Source: Phlebotomus papatasi (lineage: Eukaryota; Arthropoda; Insecta; Diptera; Psychodidae). From it: a stretch of 64,000 nt of DNA. Below are positions 43,553 through 54,045 of the stretch, piece by piece. A program made the position numbers and the translations under genes. Below the pieces are notes generated by a model. It had not been told where the DNA came from and did not search any database. It was given only the letters and a program-made list of their open reading frames with translations. Where the stretch lies: assembly GCF_024763615.1 (NCBI RefSeq), contig NC_077224.1:80672712-80736711 (forward strand). The letters are read 5' to 3'. Every line of letters starts with the position of its first letter. Within the stretch, counting starts at the first letter, position 1.

Positions 43553-45345
43553 AGTTAAATCAGGATTTGTCGTAACTTCCTTTTGACAACTTTTCAGGAG
43601 ACGAAATTTTCAGTTCACCATTATTTTTCATGAAAATGAGCCTCGAATGTGATACTTCTGAATAAAAATAATCATAGTAGTACTAATAAAGTGTAAGTTA
43701 ACGCGAGGAAATCTCTAAAAAATGATTTAAAAGCTAAGATATAAGGATATATTCAACAGTAGAGACACAATAAGATTTTATCGTAACTTCCATCGTTTAT
43801 AAATCCGTAACTTCAATGTATGGAGATTTTGGAAGTTACGATAAATTTCACCTGCACAAGATTACAATGTTTATGATTAACTATAGGAGAATATTGTAAA
43901 CTTTTTGTTCAATATCAATTTTATTTATGTTTCGGAGCAAGTGACAGAGGAGAATATGCAAAAAAAGGGAATTTCAACAAAACAAAAATTAAATTCAGTT
44001 CAGTTTTTCACCTTTTATTGGTGTCAGTTCTTCTTGATTTTTTTGTAAATAAAAATACTGCTCTTTTGGAATAAAATCCAAAATGTTTTCTAAATCCTTC
44101 TTTTTTACATACGGAGCTGAACTCCAAAACGCATTTTTTCAACTGCACCTCAAACTGGTTTTATGGTGTTGCAGAGTTTCTGGCCTATTCCTCATCTTTA
44201 TCCCTTGACGCTTTTCTCAAATTCTGTGCTCACGAATCAGGCTTTGCTCTTTTCTTCCGAACGGATAATTTAATATCTGAAATATATAAATCAAGAAATT
44301 GCAAAATTTGAGATTGAAAATCAGCTCATGGGCAATAAGAATTTCTTACAGTCCCAGATATCTTCGTTTTCTGCCTCCTCCTTATTCCTTTCTAGCGTAT
44401 TAGAGTTCTTTTCAGAATTATGTGGCAATGAATATGTTCTAACACATGTCCAAGTTCATTTAGGGGCTCTGGATAAACTTCAATAACGATAGAAAAGTCA
44501 GGTTCAGGAACATAAAAACCTTCGTATACTCCTGCTCCACTTTTTGCATCATTAAAATCATCCGGATCCCTTATAGGAGTGTTCAAAGATTGTTCTGTAA
44601 CTTCTGACTGGAAATTTATAAGGCCCAATCCGTTCCCGAAATGATACCGGAGGTCCCAGAGCTTTGAATCATATTTAAATCTGAAAGGAGCCTCAAGAAT
44701 TTTCCAACTGAAAGACATAACCTCAATTACCACTTTACACTGAAAAAACATATTAAAATGTTTTTTTTATGTTACACAAAGATTTTTTTTCAAGCTTATT
44801 AATAACTCTTTCACTCACTAATTACCTTTTGATTATGAATTATCACAATTTTTCATACTTTTTCACGACTATATACAATTTCCTGTTCAACCGCGTCGCG
44901 TTGCTAGTATTATTCAGAGATCAATAACAGAGAGGCACTTACTTCGCACTATGCTCTCTCATAATAAATGTCCAGAATTAGTATTTTTAATAAAATTGCA
45001 AAAAGATAATTAAAAAAATCTAGATTTAAATAATATTGTAGATAGTTTTTTTTAGAAATTTTTTATTATAATAATAAAGTGGAAGTTACGAAAAATGCTG
45101 ATTAGAGAAAATTTTGTATGAAAATTTATCGTAACTTCACCAAAAGTGGGAGTTACGAGAAATGCTGATAAATTTTAACAAATTCAATCTAGTTACGATA
45201 ATTTTTATTTTAAATAATTTTTATTGGAATTATAAAAGTTTATTTTTCTCAATTGAGTTTAATAAACAAAATTACGCAGATTACAAATATGTATATATCT
45301 AAAAATCGCAAAAATGGAGTTACGACAAATGCTAATTCGGCAGAC
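43553..45345. mobile_element. Candidate DNA transposon with iterated GTTACGA motifs (element Z)
   Basis: The motif GGAAGTTACGA, often continued as AAAATGCTGAT, appears in both orientations near both ends: 43571, 43791, 43805, 43831, 45081, 45131, 45149, 45191 and 45316. The outermost ones, ATTTGTCGTAAC at 43565 and GTTACGACAAAT at 45319, are inverted. The central part carries a 119-codon minus frame. Such clustering at both ends is what transposase-binding sites look like. Exact tips and target duplication are not visible. Confidence 0.6.
44392..44751 (-). CDS. Hypothetical 119-residue protein inside element Z
   Basis: On the minus strand a single frame runs from ATG at 44751 to TAG at 44392. 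It has balanced protein-like composition, with segments SFSWKILEAPFRFKYDSKLW, DLRYHFGNGLGLINF and VYEGFYVPEPDFSIVIEVYP. TTTTTTCAG at the beginning of the frame would be a good 3' splice site, so the frame could be the terminal exon of an intron-containing gene. A GTAAGTGC donor-like site lies upstream at about 44942, but joining it gives no clean frame. I do not recognise the family. It may be element-encoded or captured from the host. Among the frames in this window it is one of the most gene-like. Confidence 0.45.
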   Translation of the reverse strand: MFFQCKVVIEVMSFSWKILEAPFRFKYDSKLWDLRYHFGNGLGLINFQSEVTEQSLNTPIRDPDDFNDAKSGAGVYEGFYVPEPDFSIVIEVYPEPLNELGHVLEHIHCHIILKRTLIR

Positions 45346-45640
45346 GAAATGTAAATATTGTTAATGATTTTATTGAAAAAGAAAGGGTTCATAATAAAGC
45401 TGAAATATCTTTTTTTCTCTATTGAAATTTATATTAAATTAAGGTGATGAAATAAAAGCAAATTTCCGTGAAGCCCGAAAGCTTTCAATATAAATTTCAT
45501 ATTAATTTCTTATCATAAGCAAGAAAAAAATCACTCTCTCTCAGATGACACCATTGATTGTCAAGATAAAACAAAAAACTTGATAACTTTTGGAGCATTT
45601 GAAAACCATTCCACGTGCTAACAATTAGTTAATTTGTGAA
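45346..45640. other. AT-rich sequence, nothing recognised
   Basis: No frame or shared repeat. Confidence 0.4.
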
Positions 45641-47100
45641 AGAAACTATCACTGTTTCATACGTAACCGCAAAAGCGAAAGCGTAAAAGCTTCGTGTGCA
45701 GCATGTGCATCATGTGCATGTGGAGGCGCCTGGTACTGCCATAGATATTTTGGCATTTAATTTGCAAATTCTATCGGCAATCATGCATCTGAACGAGACT
45801 CTAAAAAATTCATCTATTCGCTCCAATAGACACTAAATGTTCGCCATGGCAAAAAAAAAGAAGATTGAAATTAATTCAATGGGCAAAATATGTTAAAATC
45901 GAAATTTATGCTAGGAGTTCGGGCGAGACTTTTTGGAATATCATGAGAGCGAATTTCTAAGTCTATTGGAGATGCGTTACGCAACTTTTTGGGGTCTCGC
46001 AGCTGCCCCTCACATACACAAACATATTCAACAGGTTTTTTTTTTCACCAAATGTTCTTCAGTACATCTTCTCGGGATTGCGTACTGGGATTGGGTTTTG
46101 GATCATCTTTTTTCATCGTGATCTCTGGGTGGCTATTAATTTTCATGAAATAGGTTAAAAAAAAATAGGAGGAACAGGGCACAAAAAAGAGCAGCATTGT
46201 GCTCTCTGAGCCATTGCGAACTTGTCCTTGGTGGTTTGTAAGAGAACCCAAAGAATTTTTACACGCATTTTGGATATTTTTCTAACCACCACCAAATGCT
46301 ATTAAATTCCTATGAAGTCCACCTTATAGGCAATTTGATTTGTGCCGCCACCATAATTTTCTGAAAAGGCGCCCTCAATGTGGCATAATTCTGTTATTTC
46401 TCGTAGGCATCAATTTGGGAGCTTTAGAAGGAAAACGATCAATTCCTAAATATGGAAAACTGAATATATGGTCTGGTGGATGTAGTTTTGTTTTTTTTTT
46501 TGTGGAAAGAAATGTGTTGTACCAAATGTCGACTGTAAATATGCACAACACGCATTTTACGCATATTTTTCCCATTAATTATTTTGGCAGAAGTTAGAAA
46601 AGGAAAAAAAAACTACACTATTTGGCCCTCCTCAGCCATTTGATTGTATGTGGATGCGTGTGTGTAATTATAATTTTATGCGCGATATATGCTAAAAATA
46701 CGTATAAAAGAATAAATTCTCGCCCAAGTGAATTCGCCAGTGGTAAGGAGTCACCAATGGTTAGCAACACGCATCTTTCCCATTTAATCGCGCCGGTTGA
46801 GGTCTCTTTTTTTCTTCTGTTTAGGTGTCGATTTAGGAGAATGGCGTGTACGCAGCATTATTCTGACAGTGGGTGGCTTATGCGAGAGGACTGAATTGGT
46901 CAGAGGGAAGGACAGAAGTTTCTGATGGACAGAAAGTTATGCGAGATGCGCAATGCTTCAGCACCATCCTGCGATTTGTGAGAAAAGCACATAGATTCTT
47001 CAAGGGGCTAGCAACACAACTTCTATCAAATGCACTGCAGAACTGATGAAAAATATCAAAAAAAAACCTGAAGTTCCCATCGACAAAGACACAAACTATC
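45641..47100. other. Unique island 11
   Basis: Non-repetitive and less AT-rich. It has GCATGTGCATCATGTGCATG followed by GTGGAGGCGCCTGGTAC at about 45700-45737. Many short overlapping frames occur, none recognisable (46622-46894 is the longest hydrophobic one). GTATAAAAG at 46703 resembles a TATA box but no gene follows. Confidence 0.35.
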
Positions 47101-47689
47101 ACAATAGTTTCTTAATGGATTAATTCATTATAGTGCTTTGCAATTCAAATGTTGAACTTTTCTGACCTAACTTTGTAATTTGATTACATAGAATATCACG
47201 ACCTTTGATATTTTTCGTCATTTGAACGTCTATAGATGACACTTGTCATGAATACTACTCCGCGAAATAGTTTCTAGAATTACTTTTTTTAATAAAATGG
47301 CCTTAGAACAAAAAGCTCCAATGGATTTCCTCTGTCTTATTAAAAAAATCATTGAGGCTGACTAAGGGTCCAAATCACATTATAGGAGAAGAATTATCTA
47401 CAATTTGGTAAGAATACTTGATAATCCCAGATCATGGAAAATTTAATACTAGATTTCTTTTATTTATTTAATTAAATTAGTCTACTTTTTATAAATACAA
47501 ATTATTTCAGAAATTAAAATGATCTATGTCCCACTTATAGGGTGACGTCATGACGATACTGTACGTTTCCAAAACGATTTCTAAAAATTAGGATCGCAGG
47601 ATTTTACGTGATGAATACTTTTGTGATTTTATTAAGATTTAATTAAAATCAAAAAGGTATTAAAGCAAAATTTAAGTATTGTGTATATT
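47101..47689. other. AT-rich sequence, nothing recognised
   Basis: No frame or shared repeat. Confidence 0.45.
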
Positions 47690-48482
47690 CAAAATTCAAA
47701 AATCCAAAATATCAAAAAGCCCAATATCCCAAAAACCAAAATCCCGAAAAGGTCTAAATCCCGGAAGCAAATATCCTGAAAGCCAAAACCCAGAAGGGTA
47801 AAATCTCGAAAAGCTAAAATCCCAAAAGCCAAAATCCCGAAAAGGTCTAAATCTCGGAAGCAAAAATTCCGAAAGCCAAGATCCCGAAAGATAAAATCTC
47901 GAAAAGCTAAAATCCCGAAAACCAAAATTCCGAAAGGTAATATCCCGAAAATCCAAAATCCCTAAAACCAAAATCCTAAAAGCCAAAATCTCAAAAAGTC
48001 AAGATCCAGAAAGTCAAGATCCCGAAAACCAAGATCCCGAAAACCAAGATCCCGAAAGATAAAATCTCGAAAAGCTAAAATCCCGAAAGCCAAAACTTCG
48101 AAAGGTAAAATCGAGAAAATCCAAAATACCGAAAACCAAAATTCTAAAAGCCAAAATCTTGAAAAGTCAAAATCCCTTAAGTCAAGATTCCGAAAGCCAA
48201 TATCCCGAAAGCTAAAATCTCGAAAATCCAAAATCCAGAAAGCCAAAATCCCGGAAAGCCAAGATCCCGAAAGCCAAAATCCAAAAGGCCAAAATCTTGA
48301 AAGCCAAAATCCCGAAAAGGTCTAAATCCTGGAAGGAAAAATCTCGAATGCCAAAATCTCGAAGGCTAAAATCTCGAAAAGGTCAAAATCCCGGAAGACA
48401 AAATCCCGAAAGACAAGATCCAGAAAACTAAAATCTCGTAAAACAAAAATCTCGTCAGCCAAAATCCCGAAAAGCCAAAATC
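47690..48482 (-). repeat. 15-16 bp minisatellite, AAAATCCCGAAAGCC unit (array H2)
   Basis: About 50 copies of AAAATCCCGAAAGCC and variants (CCAAAATCCCGAAAAGG, CCAAGATCCCGAAAGC), the reverse complement of array H1 at 6612-7325. Minus-strand frames across it, rich in F, G, R and D, are artefacts. Confidence 0.9.
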
Positions 48483-48607
48483 ATTAGTCATAGAAATTTA
48501 ATGAAAATCATCTCTGTGAAGAAGTCATCTCATGCACGAAGCAGGATCTGATCAGTCCTGGCGGAATGTGAACGATGAAACAGGTGAAATCCAAGGGAAA
48601 AAGATTT

Positions 48608-48735
48608 CTAGGATAGTTTTTGGGCTTTTCGGGATTTTGACTTTTCGGAATTTTAGCTATTACGGATTTTGGCCCATTCGGGATATTGCCAATTGGAATT
48701 TTGATCCATTCGGGATTTTGGCTGGCACGGGTTTT
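48608..48735 (+). repeat. Minisatellite patch H3 in the opposite orientation to H2
   Basis: GGGCTTTTCGGGATTTTGAC, TTTTCGGAATTTTAGC and GGCCCATTCGGGATATTGCC. It has the unit of H1 in plus orientation, about 125 bases from the end of H2, so H2 and H3 face each other. Confidence 0.8.
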
Positions 48736-48792
48736 AAGTAATAATAGGTCTATAAGTTCGAATACTGTATCTGACGTAGTTGTATATTGTAT

Positions 48793-48952
48793 GTTGTCTT
48801 CTTCTCATAACCAAAAAAAATCAATTTTCTCCAAAGCTTTCGACTCTCGGTATGGGTCTCAAACATTCTCAGCTCACTGCACTGGGGAAGACCCATACCG
48901 AGAGTCGAAAGCTTTGGAGAAAATTGAGTCTTTTTGGTTTTGAGAAGAAAAC
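48793..48952. mobile_element. Foldback hairpin, 65-base arms
   Basis: CAATTTTCTCCAAAGCTTTC then GACTCTCGGTATGGGTCT at 48823-48859 pairs perfectly with 48889-48926, and imperfect pairing extends outward. The loop is about 29 bases (AACATTCTCAGCTCACTGCA). It is followed by CTCTGACGAACACCGGGA, which resembles the text after the hairpin at 57.6 kb. Confidence 0.85.
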
Positions 48953-49517
48953 AATCCTCTGACGAACACCGGGAAAAACTGAAGATAAGTCCATAAATTT
49001 ATATCCTCTTTCAGTCCATAACTCCATCCTTTAGAAAATTGACATAGAAAAATAGTGGGGTAACGTGTGGTACTTCGGGACACTTTTTAGCATTTTCAAA
49101 TTTCAAACAGCCTAATGACTTCTCAAATTATTTTTTTCCTTATTGATACAAATATTTATGTTCCTTATGAAATTTTTCAATTTAAAGAATTTAAGAAGTT
49201 ACTGATAGATGCGCTTTAGGAGAAATCATCAGGAAATCGGTTGCAACAAACAAAAATGAATTGTATAGCTTTAATTTAAAATCTATGGATTTGTAAGACA
49301 TAAGTGTAACAATAAAATTGAAAATTGAAAAATTGAAGTGACATTCATAATTCATGCGTATTTCACACTTTAAATTAAATAAAATTTCAGAAGTTTCATG
49401 TTTATCTTATACGTAAATAGCTTAAAATTTCATATAGAAATTAAAAATAATAAGAAAACAAATATTTAAAGGATTTTTAATGTGTCCAGAAATATCCATA
49501 TTATGTTCCGAAAAGCA
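48953..49517. other. AT-rich sequence, nothing recognised
   Basis: No frame or repeat match. TAGTGGGGTAACGTGTGGTA near 49053 resembles the ends of GGGGTAA-type MITEs, but no partner was found. Confidence 0.4.
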
Positions 49518-49561
49518 CCTTGTTCAGAAATACTTGTTCAGAAATACTTGTTCAGAAATAT
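49518..49561 (+). repeat. Three tandem copies of ACTTGTTCAGAAAT
   Basis: CTTGTTCAGAAATACTTGTT and onward: three near-perfect copies of a 14-base unit at the left edge of the next foldback. Confidence 0.8.
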
Positions 49562-49571
49562 CACACGATAA

Positions 49572-49972
49572 CCCTATTTCGTAAAATTGTTTGTAAATTT
49601 TGTGAATTTTTGCTGGGGACTTACGACATTCTCGTAATCGTAAATCGCATACTCCCAAGTATACTCCATAAACAAGTTCGTAAAAGATTGTATTCTTCAT
49701 TATAAAAATTTGTCTATCCATTTTTGTTAGGAAAAAAATTATGAACAAATGACAAAATTTTACAAACATATTTTTAAAGTTTAAGAACATTTATGAGAAA
49801 AATGTTTGTGAAGGAACACAAAAAAATATTCATTAAGTGATCATGTCACCAACAATTTATGGGAAAAGTTAAAATTTTTGCAAACTTTTTTGTTGGATTT
49901 ACGTTGCACGAGAATTTCGTAAGTCCCCTCTAGGAATTCACAAACATTTACGAACAATTTTACGAAATTCGA
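49572..49972. mobile_element. Inverted-repeat element with GGGGACTTACGA motif
   Basis: TTTCGTAAAATTGTTTGTAA, GTGAATTTTTGCTGGGGACT and TACGACATTCTCGT on the left are matched by ACGAGAATTTCGTAAGTCCC, AGGAATTCACAAAC and TTTACGAACAATTTTACGAA on the right (49908-49970). About 400 bp, noncoding. Confidence 0.75.
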
Positions 49973-50130
49973 AAATGTTCGAATGTCCAAAATTCGAAAT
50001 TTTTACGTTGAAACGATGGGCGAAGTCTGTGTCTCAAGTAACATTTGTGTATAGTAGGGAAGGGAAAATTAGGTAACTTTTGTGCAATTCAAGATTATTT
50101 TCTGAATTTGGATAAATGATTACGAACTTC
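49973..50130. other. Short AT-rich spacer
   Basis: Nothing recognised. Confidence 0.4.
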
Positions 50131-50370
50131 TAAGATTCCCCAGAAAAGCTATGCAGGCCATTGTGAGAAGACCTCGACCTCGGGGTAGACCTTGGACAAG
50201 ATATAGCTGAATGAAGTTCAGGATTTTATCTTGGAACATCTTGGAATCGATCACGAACATCTTCCTAAAGGAGGATCGACAGGCGTAGGCTGCTAACTTT
50301 GATGACATGGGCCCGCGACCCTAATAGGGCTAAGCGGTTGAAAATGCTAATGATGACAATGATGAAAGTA
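50131..50370 (+). mobile_element. Non-LTR retrotransposon 3' tail (V3)
   Basis: Decayed frames give RFPRKAMQAIVRRPRPRGRP across two shifts, then LEHLGIDHEHLPK. This is followed by GATCGACAGGCGTAGGCTGC, CGCGACCCTAATAGGGC and the short repeat tail AATGATGACAATGATGA. Same element as V2 (24830-25165) and, upstream, V1 (21314-21605). The tail of TGATGA repeats is typical of RTE/CR1-like elements. 5'-truncated and dead. Confidence 0.75.
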
Positions 50371-52330
50371 AAATTGTTAAGGATTTCAGATAGACAAGCT
50401 TTGAAAAGCATCCCTTCAAATCAGAGTTAAATTTTTCAGCTTTATCTCTTGAATTCAGCCCTTCTATCATCAATTCTTATTCGGCAACTTTTTCTTACTT
50501 TGTCAAGTCGTATTTCAATCAAACCTAACATTCCTTGGTAACTCTATTCTCTAGCCATTTCACAATATCCCAAAAAGCATCTGGCTGTAAGATTTGAGTT
50601 TCCGCATTGGAGCACCATGTTCTCAGAAATATTTGCTGGAAATATTTTTGCAGATTGAAAAATATGTTTCTGGGAGGGTCCCATATCCCTTCCCTTGCAT
50701 AAGTTGAAAGCCCCTAAGCATGAAGGAATGGATGGTGTGATCTCATCGATTCTAAACGCACAAAACGGACGGCATTTGGCATTCGCAACCAATTGGACAC
50801 ATAAGCGCACATACATTCAACTTTTTTTTTCTGGATTCAAAAGCATTATATTCTCTGCTGCGATCGTGCTGCTGTTTAGAGAGTCAGAGTGCTGCTCAAA
50901 TACATACATTTGATATTTAAGTAACGAAACGAAACTAAATAGCCTTGAAGTTAAAGTTATGCGCTAACAAATGTTGATGTTTGTTCGCCACTTAAATTTA
51001 TTATCATTTTCGATTTGTGCTCTACTCTCGCACCATGGCTATGCAATAGTTTTGTCCCACTTCCGCATTACACGCACAATTTCATGATTCTTGGGTCTGT
51101 TCATCTGTGTGGTAAAGTTAGGCAAAAAGCACACGAAAGATCTTCCAAGTTTTTTTTCCGCATATGAAGGTATATATGCTTCTTATGCTTCTCTGCGTCC
51201 CCTACATACCCTGCCCCTTGGGACATGATAGAAGCTATTTTGGCACAAGAAAGCTCAAACTTTCTGGGATGCTTTTTTGTGATACCTTCCATGTACTTGA
51301 GTGAGTGTCAAAAACAACTCTCCTATGAACTTGAATTTTATTCCATTGATAATAATTTGCTTGATGTTTCTCGCAATCGTTCATCAGCGTGAAACGAAAA
51401 AAAAAGAAACACTAATACACGCATTTAGAGGCATCCAATGATGTGCGTGGCGTCAGCAAAATGACTCTTTTAAGCACTGTGGCATTTTTGTCTTAAAGTA
51501 ATAAAGTTTTCTCTCCTCAGCATTTTTTTTTTGGAAAATGTTTTGCATTGAATGAGGCTCTCAAAACTCGTCAAATTCCTCATGTTGAGAGTAAAAGTGT
51601 CATTTGAATAAAATTCGATAATAACTATCAACGAAAAGCTCCTCTTGCGCTTGCCTTGGCGTAAACTGAGCTTTGAATAACCCTAAAAGCGCACTAAAGT
51701 GCATTGATGCACACACGATGCATATGCACCATGCAGTGGAGTCGCCTGGTACACTATCCCTGTTTGTTATTCTTGTGCACAAAACGCGCTTGAAATTGTG
51801 TAACTCATGAAAATTTATATAAAACGGAAATGTCATATGACTTCTAAAGTCAAGGTCACAAAATTAAGCAATTTTGTATTACTTTTTTTTGTTATGTTTC
51901 GCTATGCGTATAGATTTTGGTGTGCGCGCTTTTGTATAAAACTCTTTTTCTCACTCACACTCACTGCCAAGAGTTACATTTTTGATAGGTGAATTTTTGT
52001 GTGGTGGCTGGAGAATTAACACTATACAGCTCAGGTGGATGTATGGTGTTAAGTGTTCAAAGTACATCACGCTGAATTACAATAGATTTGCAGAAAAATT
52101 CCGCACTCACAATATTGTTTTCCCCACGGTAATTGTTAAATGCTGCCATTGGCTTTGACACAAGAATTCACAGCTATTGTGACATAGTGTGGCTGTCTCA
52201 AAATGAAAATCTGAAGGACGATTAGTTAATTTGAATGATATTGGCCCTACTTGAATTTGAATGCTGCATTTGATTCCTAAGGACAGTACTCAGTTGCTGC
52301 ACCTTCCTCTATAACACAAAAACACCTCCA
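50371..52330. other. Unique island 12
   Basis: Long, non-repetitive, mixed composition. It contains GATGCATATGCACCATGCAG, then GTGGAGTCGCCTGGTAC, at 51718-51752, close to the island-11 motif. Frames are short and unrecognised. Possibly ancestral noncoding sequence with regulatory content. Confidence 0.35.
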
Positions 52331-52332
52331 TA

Positions 52333-52672
52333 GTGCTAATCCAATGAAAAATGAACATGTACTTTTAGCACTTTACTGTTCTCAATTTCTTCTGCATTAT
52401 CGACTTTTCCTTGTCTTGGTTATTGTCTCGACTATTTTCCCTAATGGCCTCTATACACATTGGATGCAATTTGCATCAAAAATTGCATTTTTGACGGAAT
52501 TTTGACGTTTCTACTTGTTGCTAAATTGCTCCCAATGTGTAGAGGCCTTAATTCTCGTCGTGTTCCAAAACCACCAAAGAGTTCTGACAAGAACCAACAC
52601 GAAAAGTCGATAATGTAGGAGCATTTGAAAACAGAAAATTGCTAAAAAAAACATGTTCATTTCCCAAACTAA
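52333..52672. mobile_element. Family A MITE, copy 2, carrying a nested family B MITE
   Basis: The left end TCCAATGAAAAATGAACATG then TTTTAGCACTTTACTGTTC and the right end GCTAAAAAAAACATGTTCAT then TTCCCAAACTAAT are inverted. The element is about 238 bp without the family B piece at 52446-52547. The copy at 60865 shows the uninterrupted sequence. Confidence 0.8.
52446..52547. mobile_element. Family B MITE, copy 4, nested in family A
   Basis: GGCCTCTATACACATTGG and CCAATGTGTAGAGGCC, bounded by CTAAT (left) and TTAAT (right). The uninterrupted family A copy reads TTCTAATCCTCGTCG at this point, so the TAAT is duplicated by the insertion. Confidence 0.9.
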
Positions 52673-52960
52673 TACTCAAGACCATGAGCTTATGCTTTAA
52701 ATCTGGAAAAAATAGGGCAAAGGCTCATAATTTTGGACAGTTTATAAATTTGGACACTTTGAGTGTAAAATTGGACATTAAGATTAAATTGATTAAAATT
52801 ATGAATTTTTATTCCAATATTTGATGAATAATGAATTTTATCTAAATATTTGTTCTTTTTGGAAGATTTTAATTGCTATCATTGACACCCTGATAATGAT
52901 GAGTGATATATACCCCTTGAACTTCACAATCCCTAAGAGTAATTACGAGACCATTGTTTA
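52673..52960. other. AT-rich sequence, nothing recognised
   Basis: No frame or shared repeat. Confidence 0.4.
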
Positions 52961-53005
52961 GTCGACCACTGAAGAAGGTCCACATCGAGACCGAAAGCTC
53001 TGAGC
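52961..53005 (+). ncRNA. Hammerhead-like core 2
   Basis: CTGAAGA at 52969-52975, a perfect 4-base stem GGTC/GACC (52977-52980 and 52989-52992) with loop CACATCGA, then GAAA at 52993-52996. The following GCTCTG is shared with the copy at 8012. The order matches the hammerhead core. Stems I and III and the cleavage UH are not clear, so catalytic status is open. Confidence 0.4.
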
Positions 53006-53010
53006 AAGAC

Positions 53011-53065
53011 GAAAAAAGTGTTACGAGTAAAACAAGTTAATCGCACCCCCTTTTTTTTCTCAGTG
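53011..53065 (-). mobile_element. Family D MITE fragment, copy 6
   Basis: AAAAAGTGTTACGAGTAAAA, TTAATCGCACCCCC and TTTTCTCAGTG match the last 55 bases of the minus-oriented full copies. The rest is missing. Confidence 0.7.
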
Positions 53066-53094
53066 CATATTTTCTGATAGTAGTTAATTGATAG

Positions 53095-54045
53095 TTTGAT
53101 TGCTTTACTCTCCATATCAGGAAAGAAATCCTGCCCTTCGTTGGTGCTCGAGTGCCGAAAAATGTTAGAAGCGGTCTCATTTGCCTGTGAGATTGGTCTA
53201 CATTGGGTGCCTCGGCACTGTGGTATTGCGAATAACGAAGTGACTGGCCGCCTGGCAGTGGCAGAAGCAAAGACTGAATTTATCAGTCCCAGAAAACCAT
53301 CATTAGGGAGGACTTACGCGCACAACACCAAGCGGTCTGTGCGGCTACAGACAACTGTCGCATGTTCATACTGCTCATGCTACTTGTGGACAGAAAAGGC
53401 CAGAGTACCTGGTTAGCAGCAACCGAAGTAAAGCCCGGCATGTTGCTGGCCTTCTCATCGGACACTGTCTAAACAGACACCTCAACTGTCCCAGTCTTTA
53501 CATACAACACCAGACGAGCGCTACGTGGGAAGATGATGGACTGCAATGCCCTGCCAAAATTGAAAAACTGGCTGGTTCAATACACAAACCCCTTATTTAG
53601 GGACAACCACCAAAAGGGGTTGCATAAGGGGCTCTTACTGAGGCTTAGGCTGACATGATAACTTCCTTTCAAGAGTTGCAACTGTCGATTCTCAAAAGTT
53701 TAAACGATTGCTGCACTTTTTTATAAACTAAATTAGATATTTTTCAAAGAGATACAGATTTATCGATACTATCGATTCGAGTAGAGGAGATTAGAGCGGC
53801 TGTAGCTGAGGTTGGAAGCTGGAACCGGAAGAGAAGCTGAGGATGCATGAGGAGGATGAACGCTGCTTGCTGCACCGAATTTAAATCTAATCTAATCTAG
53901 GTCCTCATTTGATTTATCATCCTGAAAAACATTTGGTTGATTGTGAGTTCCCAAAAGTGTGTAGAGCATAAGGCCTAGTCGTCAACCGTTAACCCAGCTG
54001 CCGGTACCGCGCAATTTATTATTCTATAATAAAAAAAAAATATTA
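53095..54045 (+). pseudogene. Non-LTR retrotransposon RNase H relic and 3' tail
   Basis: A frame from 53096 to 53416 reads LECRKMLEAVSFACEIGLHW, then WVPRHCGIANNEVTGRLA. The W-V-P-x-H-x-G-I-x-x-N-E block is the RNase H signature of jockey/R1/I-type elements (the usual D after NE is lost). Downstream, in other frames, the familiar end GLLIGHCLNRHLNCP and LLLRLRLT is visible. It ends with a poly-A run at 54029-54039. Stops and shifts show it is dead. Short open frames inside are remnants. Confidence 0.75.

Noticed and set aside
46703..46712. TATA-like GTATAAAAG
   Set aside because: No initiator at the expected distance and no recognisable gene downstream. AT-rich DNA contains such words by chance.
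47696..48246. Three minus frames rich in F, G, R and D
   Set aside because: Again translations of the minisatellite array. Frame stays open because the unit lacks stop codons.
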